20,004 bases of DNA from an uncultured Bacteroidales bacterium. Its GTDB lineage: Bacteria > Bacteroidota > Bacteroidia > Bacteroidales > Paludibacteraceae. Where the stretch lies: contig CAKZZM010000198.1 in NCBI GenBank assembly GCA_937885465.1, positions 1 to 20,004 of the forward strand, read 5' to 3'. Positions within the stretch are counted from its first letter, which is position 1. Each line of letters starts with the position of its first letter. This document shows, one piece after another, positions 14,723 to 20,004 of the stretch. The position numbers were made by a program, and so were the translations under genes. The notes below the pieces were generated by a model. That model did not search any database and was not told the DNA's origin. It saw nothing but the letters and a program-made list of their open reading frames with translations.

Positions 14723-15625
14723 CTATTGTTGCGGCGGTGTACCCTTAAAAACAGGCCTGATAGACCAACCTATATAATGAGATGGGCGCTGCCAAACTGC
14801 TAAACGAAAGCGTATATTAGGAGAGATGTATGTTTGCAATTGAGGGCGTTCGTAACCCCACATAGAGTGTATAAGTTCGTTGCCGACATATCCGCCGTCC
14901 GTATTATAATGCGTAACATAGATACCTTCCTTATATCCGGCAAAAGGAAAGAACAATACGTTACCATTAGTCTTCGACACCACCTTCATTCCTTTCTGCC
15001 CGTTGCGCGTTTCAACTGAGAAAGTAACATTATCTACCAGTTCCTGAATGTCCGCCGCAGAGGGTGTCTGCCACCCCCCGCCCCAATGCACTATTGCTGC
15101 ATCATCTTCGGAGTCTAATTGCATCTTGCTGTCCACGGGCGTGCCCCAAGAGGCATCGTAGTTATATTTGGTCGTGGTCCGGTCTGCAGCGGACAGCACC
15201 CATTTGTAGTTCTCCCAACTAAACGCCTCTTTCGGTTCTGTCTCGCCGAAAGCAAAGTAACATCCGCACTCGTATGGTTCTGTGGCACCAAGGTTCATAT
15301 TCGCCCAATAGGTGCCGCTCGGTAACCCCATATCCACATATTCTATATTCTCCGGCAGACTGAGCGGACATAAATTGAAATATCCGCAGTACTGCGCCGT
15401 CACGCGGTAATGCTCGTCAGCGGGGAAGGCAGTAATGAGATATTTACCCGCCGTAAGACGCAGTGTGTCCCTCTGCGATGCCTGCATCGTTGCACCTTTG
15501 ATACGCTCACCCGCCAGCGACTGCACCACTATATTCTGCTCATCAGCCGACTGATTGACAATCTCAAACCTACCGCACTCCACCTCGCAGATACTCAGTA
15601 CATAAAGAAGAATATTAAGAAACAT
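14723..15625 (-). CDS. FISUMP-type secreted protein within the queuosine gene cluster
   Basis: This 300-residue protein has a short hydrophobic N-terminus (FLNILLYVLSICEVECG, a probable signal). An N-terminal beta-rich segment (about 19-90) is followed by a domain at about 96-295. That domain has the pattern of the Fibrobacter succinogenes major paralogous domain (FISUMP): VDMGLPSGTYWANMNLGATE, YFAFGETEPKEAFSWENYKW, WGGGWQTPSAADIQELVDNV, GNVLFFPFAGYKEG and GWSIRPVF. Such domains occur on Bacteroidetes surface proteins of unknown function. The usual YWSSS-like segment is not obvious, so this is a divergent member. It sits between queD and queE, 62 bases after queD and 13 before queE. It has no evident link to queuosine synthesis and is probably an insertion into an ancestral operon. 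Confidence 0.7.
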   Translation of the reverse strand: MFLNILLYVLSICEVECGRFEIVNQSADEQNIVVQSLAGERIKGATMQASQRDTLRLTAGKYLITAFPADEHYRVTAQYCGYFNLCPLSLPENIEYVDMGLPSGTYWANMNLGATEPYECGCYFAFGETEPKEAFSWENYKWVLSAADRTTTKYNYDASWGTPVDSKMQLDSEDDAAIVHWGGGWQTPSAADIQELVDNVTFSVETRNGQKGMKVVSKTNGNVLFFPFAGYKEGIYVTHYNTDGGYVGNELIHSMWGYERPQLQTYISPNIRFRLAVWQRPSHYIGWSIRPVFKGTPPQQ

Positions 15626-15687
15626 AACATTCTGTTTTTAAGAGATAACATAAATCAAATTAATAGACACTATCGTAAACCGCAGCA

Positions 15688-16020
15688 TCAGTCTTTTTCA
15701 TAGATAGCGATATTCCCCTCCGATTCCTGCACTGATACCTTGTAGCAGTTCTCCACATGGTCACATATCCAGCGTGCTATATTTTCTGCCGAGGGGTTGA
15801 CCTTGAGTACCTCATTGATATACTTATGGTCGAATGTCTCTTTCACGATGCGCTTTATGTGCGTGAAGTCGGTAACCATACCATCGTTATTCAGTTCTGC
15901 CGCCTTGCAATAGACCACAATCTTCCAGTTGTGCCCGTGCAGTGCTTCACACTTGCTTTCATACGACAGCATCAGGTTATGCGCTGCGCTTATCTCTATC
16001 GTTTTCTGAACATAATACAT
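15688..16020 (-). CDS. queD: 6-carboxy-5,6,7,8-tetrahydropterin synthase (QueD)
   Basis: This 110-residue enzyme of the PTPS/QueD family converts 7,8-dihydroneopterin triphosphate to 6-carboxytetrahydropterin, the step before QueE. Zinc ligands are His14 (SAAHNL) and His28/His30 (LHGHNW), and catalytic Cys24 lies in CEALHGHN. DFTHIKRIVK (51-60), DHKYIN (64-69) and the C-terminal Glu99 region are also typical. At 110 residues it matches the short bacterial QueD. It follows queC by 60 bp on the same strand, consistent with a queF-queC-queD-queE transcript. Confidence 0.93.
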   Translation of the reverse strand: MYYVQKTIEISAAHNLMLSYESKCEALHGHNWKIVVYCKAAELNNDGMVTDFTHIKRIVKETFDHKYINEVLKVNPSAENIARWICDHVENCYKVSVQESEGNIAIYEKD

Positions 16021-16080
16021 AATGCTACTTGATGTTTTGTTTTGCGTTGGTTGGTGTTGAGCGTTGGATATTATCGGACA

Positions 16081-16746
16081 TTAATGTGCAATATTCTCGT
16101 AAACAGTTGTGTCGGTGATGCCTGCATTGTGGAGAGCCTCGCGTCGTTCGATGCAGGTGCCGCAGGTGCCGCAGTGGTGCTCACCGCCACGGTAGCACGA
16201 CCACGTCTCCGCATAGTCGATGCCGAGTGTCTTACCACGCCGCGCGATGTCAGTCTTCGAGATATTGGTGTAAGGGGCAAAGACCTCCACTCCGTTGTAT
16301 GTTCCCGCCTTAGTTGCCTCACTCATTGCCTTCACGAAGTCGGGTCGGCAGTCGGGATAGATACTATGGTCGCCTGCATGGTTGGCAAGCATAATATAAC
16401 GCAACCCCATGTCCTCTGCGAACCCTGCTGCTACCGACAGCATAATACCGTTGCGGAAAGGCACAACGGTCGAGCGCATATTCTCATCATTGTATGAACC
16501 CGACGGCACATCTCCCGCACCGGACAAAAGCGACGAATGGAAATTTTTTACGATGAAATCGAGACTTATCACGCGGTGAGGTATGCCCAAACGCTCGCAA
16601 TGCAGGCGGGCAAACTGTATCTCTCTTGCATTATGGTTACTACCATAGTCGCACGACAAAGCCATCGCTATCCTATCCTTGTAGTCGTATAGCATCGTCA
16701 CACTATCCATCCCACCGCTAAGTACTATAAGTGAATCTTTTGTCAT
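16081..16746 (-). CDS. queC: 7-cyano-7-deazaguanine (preQ0) synthase QueC
   Basis: This 221-residue enzyme uses ATP and ammonia to turn 7-carboxy-7-deazaguanine into preQ0. The PP-loop SGGMDS (10-15) binds ATP. The C-terminal zinc site is Cys184, Cys192, Cys195 and Cys198 (CYRGGEHHCGTCGTC). SCDYGSNHNARE, VPFRNGIMLS and HAGDHSIYPDCRP are family landmarks. Full length. AGGAG lies about 15 bases before the ATG on the - strand, one of the clearer ribosome binding sites in the window. It follows queF, from which it is separated by 136 bp carrying two hairpins. Confidence 0.95.
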   Translation of the reverse strand: MTKDSLIVLSGGMDSVTMLYDYKDRIAMALSCDYGSNHNAREIQFARLHCERLGIPHRVISLDFIVKNFHSSLLSGAGDVPSGSYNDENMRSTVVPFRNGIMLSVAAGFAEDMGLRYIMLANHAGDHSIYPDCRPDFVKAMSEATKAGTYNGVEVFAPYTNISKTDIARRGKTLGIDYAETWSCYRGGEHHCGTCGTCIERREALHNAGITDTTVYENIAH

Positions 16747-16839
16747 TTATCGAATATTTTCTCCTCTTCTCATTTTTCTATCGCCTCACATCCTATAGGG
16801 CTTTGCTGTTTTCGTAGTAGCAAGGCACTATTGGCTGCG

Positions 16840-16880
16840 AGGCACCTTTGTGCCTTGTGTGAAGCACGGGAGTGCTTCAC
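16840..16880. repeat. Two adjacent hairpins between queF and queC
   Basis: AGGCAC-CTTT-GTGCCT (16840-16855) is followed after three bases by GTGAAGCAC-GGGA-GTGCTTCAC (16859-16880), a perfect 9-bp stem. Flanking CTACTA-like bases and the paired layout suggest a REP-like element. It ends 2 bases before the queF stop and may attenuate or end queF transcription; no T run is seen. Confidence 0.65.
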
Positions 16881-16882
16881 TA

Positions 16883-17356
16883 CTAAACGGCTGCATTATT
16901 CATCATGTCTGCCATTCTTTTTTGTTTGAGCCATTCGTGTTCTGCATCGGCGTAATTAGCGAATGGGAATATGCTGATGCCGCCGCGGGGAGTGAAGAGA
17001 CCTGTTACCTCGATATATTTCGGGTCCATAAGGCGGATGAGATCCTTCATAATGATATTGACGCAGTCCTCATGGAAATCACCATGGTTGCGAAAAGAGA
17101 AGAGATATAGTTTGAGCGACTTTGACTCAACCATTCTCTCGCGAGGAATATATGATATCACTATCTTGGCAAAATCGGGCTGACCCGTCTTCGGACAAAG
17201 AGAGGTAAATTCCGGACAATTCAAAGTAACAAGATATTCGTTCTCAGGATGCTTATTCACAAATGTTTCAAGCACCTCAGGAGCGTAGTCGGTAGGGTAA
17301 TGCGTGCGGCTCTCGCCTAATAAACTGACACCTTGCAATTCTTCCGTTGTTCTCAT
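16883..17356 (-). CDS. queF: NADPH-dependent preQ0 reductase (7-cyano-7-deazaguanine reductase) QueF
   Basis: QueF reduces the nitrile of preQ0 to the aminomethyl group of preQ1 with NADPH. This is a short, unimodular type of 157 residues. It has catalytic Cys54 in FTSLCPKTGQPDFA, Asp61, the QueF signature ESKSLKLY (78-85) and HGDFHEDC (91-98). I chose the ATG at 17354-17356 (MRTTEELQGVSLLG). The frame is open to 17407, but the extra residues resemble no QueF N-terminus and would overlap the promoter at 17386-17393. It is first in the leftward queuosine gene run and diverges from tsaB. Confidence 0.94.
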   Translation of the reverse strand: MRTTEELQGVSLLGESRTHYPTDYAPEVLETFVNKHPENEYLVTLNCPEFTSLCPKTGQPDFAKIVISYIPRERMVESKSLKLYLFSFRNHGDFHEDCVNIIMKDLIRLMDPKYIEVTGLFTPRGGISIFPFANYADAEHEWLKQKRMADMMNNAAV

Positions 17357-17385
17357 AATAAAAGCACATCTTACAATACGACTTG

Positions 17386-17416
17386 CAAAAATACAAAAAA
17401 AAGTCAAACACGAAAA
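17386..17416 (-). promoter_or_regulatory. Promoter for queF and the queuosine genes
   Basis: On the - strand TATTTTTG (17393-17386) matches the Bacteroidetes -7 consensus TAnnTTTG exactly. A T-rich stretch (TTTT at 17416-17413) sits 19 bases upstream as a weak -33. Transcription would begin near 17380, leaving a leader of about 24 nt, too short for a preQ1 riboswitch plus ribosome site. Confidence 0.55.
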
Positions 17417-17452
17417 GAATAAAGAAAAAAAAATAAATATAATTTGTTATTT

Positions 17453-17484
17453 CTTGTAAATATAGACTAAAAAATCTAACTTTG
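17453..17484 (+). promoter_or_regulatory. Promoter for tsaB
   Basis: CTTG (17453-17456), a 20-base spacer and TAACTTTG (17477-17484) match the -33/-7 pattern of the phylum. The start should fall near 17490, about 15 nt before the tsaB ATG at 17505. This rules out the GTG at 17484 as the translation start. Confidence 0.65.
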
Positions 17485-17504
17485 TGCGGTATAATTGTGC
17501 GCTG

Positions 17505-18239
17505 ATGCTTATTCTTTGCCTTGACACATCCACAGATGCCTGCTCTATTGCCGTCACTGACGGCGGTGAGGTTATGTTGGTTAAAGGTGAGCGTATGTGC
17601 CGCCTGCAAGAGAGTGCAGCCGAACATGCTCGCCAGTTACCCGTCTTCGTTAACGACCTTATGGAACGGCTGTATGCGGAAGGTATAAGAATAGATGCAG
17701 TAGCCGTCAGCGGTGGTCCCGGCAGTTATACGGGTTTGCGCATCGGTGCTTCCTTCGCAAAGGGTTTAGCATATGGTTTGCGCGTGCCGCTTGTTGCTGT
17801 ACCGACGCTGCAACTGATGGCGGCGGTAGCCGCGAAACGAACGGAGGTTAGAGACGATTTAACCTTATGTCCTATGCTTGATGCCCGCCGAATGGAGGTT
17901 TATACCGCATTGTACACCCCTTACCTTGCGGAAAAAGATGCGACGACAGCGGTGGTAGTAAGCGATGATTTCCGCAAGGCGGAATCGGCAGCTGGTAATG
18001 TGGCGTTCTTTGGTAATGGTATGCCTAAGTGCCGCGATATATTAGGGAAGAACAAAAGCAGCGTTTTTATCGAGAATATCATCCCGGATGCTTCCTATAT
18101 GGGAACACTCGCTGAGGAGCGGCTCGCAGCAAACAAAACCGAAGATGTAGCCTATTGGACACCCTACTACCTCAAAGAGTTCGAAGCAAAACACTCTGTA
18201 GTGAAGGGACTGACTGTTAGCACGGGTGCCACGCATTAA
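17505..18239 (+). CDS. tsaB: tRNA t6A biosynthesis protein TsaB
   Basis: TsaB is the inactive ASKHA-fold partner of TsaD. With TsaD and TsaE it transfers threonylcarbamoyl to A37 of ANN-decoding tRNAs. The protein has 244 residues: N-terminal LILCLDTSTDACSIAV, HARQLPVFVNDLM, the hallmark GGPGSYTGLRIGASFAKGLAYGL, and DARRMEVYTALY. The C-terminal part is variable, as is usual. I chose ATG 17505 over the in-frame GTG 17484, because the promoter's -7 element includes base 17484 and TsaB proteins begin close to the LxIDTS strand. tsaB, galK and cdaA follow one another on + with gaps of 83 and 10 bp, so they may share transcription. Confidence 0.92.
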   Translation: MLILCLDTSTDACSIAVTDGGEVMLVKGERMCRLQESAAEHARQLPVFVNDLMERLYAEGIRIDAVAVSGGPGSYTGLRIGASFAKGLAYGLRVPLVAVPTLQLMAAVAAKRTEVRDDLTLCPMLDARRMEVYTALYTPYLAEKDATTAVVVSDDFRKAESAAGNVAFFGNGMPKCRDILGKNKSSVFIENIIPDASYMGTLAEERLAANKTEDVAYWTPYYLKEFEAKHSVVKGLTVSTGATH

Positions 18240-18249
18240 TGCGCGGTGT

Positions 18250-18303
18250 TAAAGAGACGAGGCGAGAAGATAAGACGCTAAAGAGACGAAGCGAGAAGAT
18301 TAA
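18250..18303 (+). repeat. Two direct repeats of a GAGACG-containing unit before galK
   Basis: A unit beginning TAAAGAGACGARGCGAGAAG occurs at 18250-18273 and 18279-18303 with two differences and a 29-base period. It lies between the tsaB stop and galK start. The GAGACG core recalls the hairpins after the BspA-like genes, but here it is a direct, not inverted, repeat. The frame is open through it, but the residues (KETRREDKTLKRRSEK) are not part of a GalK fold. Confidence 0.6.
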
Positions 18304-18322
18304 CAACAAAAAATATAATATC

Positions 18323-19489
18323 ATGGAAGTAAAAGAACTGAAACAAGCCTTCAAGGAGGCTTACGGAAAAGCGGCGGAAATGGTTTATTTCGCCCCTGGT
18401 CGCGTCAATCTTATCGGCGAACATACCGACTATAACGGCGGTCATGTCTTCCCCTGCGCCTTGAGTTTCGGCACCTATATGCTGCTTGCTAAGAACGATC
18501 GCCGCACTATGCGCTTTAAGTCGCTCAATATGCCGGAGATCATTGAGTTGCCATTCAACATGCTCACTACTCCCCTGCCTAACAACTCGTGGGTTAACTA
18601 CCCGTTAGGCTGTATCGCTCAGTATATCAAACGCGGTTTCGTTCCGAAAGAGGGCTATGATATGCTCGTTTGGGGCAACGTGCCTGCCGGTGCCGGTCTC
18701 TCATCCTCCGCAGCACTTGAGGTGGTTACCGCTTGCGCTTATAACGATATTTTCGGCGCAGGTTACGACAAGACCGAACTTGCCAAGATAGGTCAGCTCT
18801 CTGAGCACGAGTTTGCACTCGTCAACTGTGGTATTATGGACCAGTTTGCTTCCGCGCAGGGCAAGAAAGATCACGCCATCTACCTCAACTGCGACACTCT
18901 CGATTTCGAACTCGTTCCTGTTAAACTTGAGGGTATTAAGGTCGTTATCTCTAACACTCACTCTCCTCATAAACTTGACTCGGGAGCTTACAACGACCGC
19001 GTTGCGCAATGTAAGGTTGCACTTGAGCAACTGCGCACCGTTCGTCCTAATCTAAAGAATCTTGCCGAGCTGAGCGAGGCAGAGTTCAACGAGATAAAAG
19101 GTGCTATCACCGATCAGGTTGCGCTTATTCGCGCCGAACATGTGGTAGGTGAATGCCAGCGTACTATTGATGCTGTTGCTGCCCTAAAGAAAGGTGATAT
19201 AGAAGAATTCGGCAGACTGATGATTGCCTCACATATCTCTCTGCGCGACAACTATCAGGTTACCGGTCTGCACCTCGACACTCTCGCTGAGGAGGCTTGG
19301 ATGATCGACGGTGTTATCGGTTCTCGCATGACCGGCGGCGGTTTCGGCGGCTGCACCGTTTCACTCGTTCGCGATGAAGCCATACCTGAGTTCATTGAGA
19401 AGGTTGGCGATGCCTATCTTGAAAAGACCGGCATCAAAGCTGACTTCTATATAGCAGAGATAAGCGACGGCGTTCATAAAGTAGAGTAA
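18323..19489 (+). CDS. galK: Galactokinase
   Basis: GalK phosphorylates alpha-D-galactose to galactose-1-phosphate with ATP, the first committed step of the Leloir pathway. The 388-residue GHMP kinase has the galactokinase signature GRVNLIGEHTDYNGGHVFP, the ATP loop PAGAGLSSSAALEVV, NCGIMDQFASAQG (with the catalytic Asp) and the C-terminal GHMP motif RMTGGGFGGCTVSL. I chose ATG 18323 (MEVKELKQAFKEAYG); the open frame upstream to 18239 encodes a tandem repeat rather than protein. galT, galE and galactose transporters are not adjacent here. The cdaA gene starts 10 bases after its stop. Confidence 0.94.
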   Translation: MEVKELKQAFKEAYGKAAEMVYFAPGRVNLIGEHTDYNGGHVFPCALSFGTYMLLAKNDRRTMRFKSLNMPEIIELPFNMLTTPLPNNSWVNYPLGCIAQYIKRGFVPKEGYDMLVWGNVPAGAGLSSSAALEVVTACAYNDIFGAGYDKTELAKIGQLSEHEFALVNCGIMDQFASAQGKKDHAIYLNCDTLDFELVPVKLEGIKVVISNTHSPHKLDSGAYNDRVAQCKVALEQLRTVRPNLKNLAELSEAEFNEIKGAITDQVALIRAEHVVGECQRTIDAVAALKKGDIEEFGRLMIASHISLRDNYQVTGLHLDTLAEEAWMIDGVIGSRMTGGGFGGCTVSLVRDEAIPEFIEKVGDAYLEKTGIKADFYIAEISDGVHKVE

Positions 19490-19499
19490 ATAAGACACT

Positions 19500-20004
19500 A
19501 TGGCAACAATAGGAGTACTCCCCATAACATTCAAGGATATATTGGATATTGTGCTTGTGGCAACTATCCTCTATGGTTTTTTTCGACTGCTTCGGCGGTC
19601 GGGTGCTACAAACCTGTTTTGGGGAATCCTGCTTTTTGTCATCACTTGGTTCGTCGTTACCTCTATCTTGCAGTTAGAGATGACGGGGGCGATTTTCGAT
19701 ATGGTGATGTCGGTCGGTGCTCTCGCGCTTATTGTTATCTTTCAAGACGAGTTGCGCGGATTCATATACCGCCTCGGTGCGAGTGTGCAGTTCTCCGGTT
19801 GGAAACGTCTCTTCCTCCGCCACAAAAACAAGAGCCACGAGCATTATATTGACGAGATTAAGACTGCCTGCCGGAGCATGAGTGCGAACAAAACGGGAGC
19901 ACTGATAGTGCTTGAAGGAAATGTGTCGCTCAATGAGTATGTGTCAACGGGTGAGTTGCTCGATGCCGATGTGTCGGCTCGCCTGCTTGAGAATATATTC
20001 TTCA
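19500..20004 (+). CDS. cdaA: Diadenylate cyclase CdaA/DacA (partial, 3' end beyond window)
   Basis: The first 168 codons match the membrane-bound c-di-AMP synthase that condenses two ATP to cyclic di-AMP. Three N-terminal membrane helices are visible: DILDIVLVATILYGFF; NLFWGILLFVITWFVVTSIL; MVMSVGALALIVIF. The family segment FQDELRGFIYRLGA follows, then the start of the DisA_N catalytic domain (KTGALIVLEG, LNEYVSTGELLDADVSARLLENIFF). The catalytic DGA and RHR motifs lie beyond the window. The ATG at 19500 is 10 bases after the galK stop. In many Bacteroidetes this gene sits near folP; here it follows galK. c-di-AMP controls potassium and osmotic balance. Confidence 0.9.
   Translation, partial: MATIGVLPITFKDILDIVLVATILYGFFRLLRRSGATNLFWGILLFVITWFVVTSILQLEMTGAIFDMVMSVGALALIVIFQDELRGFIYRLGASVQFSGWKRLFLRHKNKSHEHYIDEIKTACRSMSANKTGALIVLEGNVSLNEYVSTGELLDADVSARLLENIFF

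Noticed and set aside
17357..17380. preQ1 riboswitch ahead of queF
   Set aside because: The predicted leader is only about 24 nt and shows no hairpin or pseudoknot-like layout.
17357..17407. In-frame start extending QueF by 17 residues
   Set aside because: It would run over the TATTTTTG promoter element, and the extra residues do not resemble QueF.
17484..17504. In-frame GTG start extending TsaB by seven residues
   Set aside because: Base 17484 belongs to a perfect -7 promoter element, so the codon would not be transcribed; TsaB proteins start close to the LxIDTS strand.
18239..18322. In-frame ATG extending GalK by 28 residues
   Set aside because: The segment is a tandem DNA repeat coding for highly charged residues, and galactokinases align from MEVKELKQAF onward.

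Overview
The window looks like chromosomal DNA from a member of the order Bacteroidales (phylum Bacteroidota). The evidence is a type IX secretion (T9SS) type A C-terminal domain, BspA-like leucine-rich surface proteins, a FISUMP-type surface protein, a DUF4143 fragment, a DUF3244-like small secreted protein, and promoters of the TAnnTTTG type used by this phylum. Genes have few clear Shine-Dalgarno sites and AT-rich leaders. Genus cannot be assigned from the sequence alone.

Left half (1-10457, all on +): an accessory surface-protein island. It opens with the C-terminal part of a secreted HExxH metallopeptidase, which has a probable frameshift at about 83-85, followed by a small putative lipoprotein. 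Next come an orphan 3' tail of a lost BspA-like gene (1534-1596) and a chimeric gene joining a BspA-like N-terminus to a DUF4143 fragment. A membrane-anchored TPR/coiled-coil/HTH regulator (2741-4318) follows. Directly downstream lie two TTGTCCAATG direct repeats, a well-formed promoter (CTTG-N20-TAATTTTG) and a long inverted repeat. Then come a DUF3244-like protein, a terminator, a 779-residue T9SS substrate and two BspA-like genes that share 1169 identical bases. The second copy carries the leader of the T9SS gene and a signal-peptide segment resembling that of the chimera. Composition switches sharply inside several of these genes. The locus therefore looks like a mosaic, recombining surface-protein cassette with its own candidate regulator.

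Right half (10458-20004): housekeeping genes. Read leftward on the - strand they are queF, queC, queD, a FISUMP-type secreted protein, queE, clpC and trxA. QueD, QueE and QueC make preQ0 for queuosine, and QueF reduces it to preQ1; no folE is present here. On + are tsaB (t6A tRNA modification), galK (galactokinase) and the 5' part of cdaA (c-di-AMP synthase), which runs off the window. queF and tsaB diverge from a 148-bp AT-rich region with a perfect TAnnTTTG element facing each way.

Intergenic regions carry short palindromic repeats of two kinds: GAACGTTCGGAGACGTTC and AGAGACG...CGTCTCT hairpins. One copy of the first kind lies in frame inside queE, within an insertion of about 56 residues absent from typical Bacteroides QueE. 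This resembles a palindromic element that has invaded a protein-coding gene. The chimera, the duplicated BspA cassette, the candidate operator/promoter and the queE insertion are the points most worth following up.
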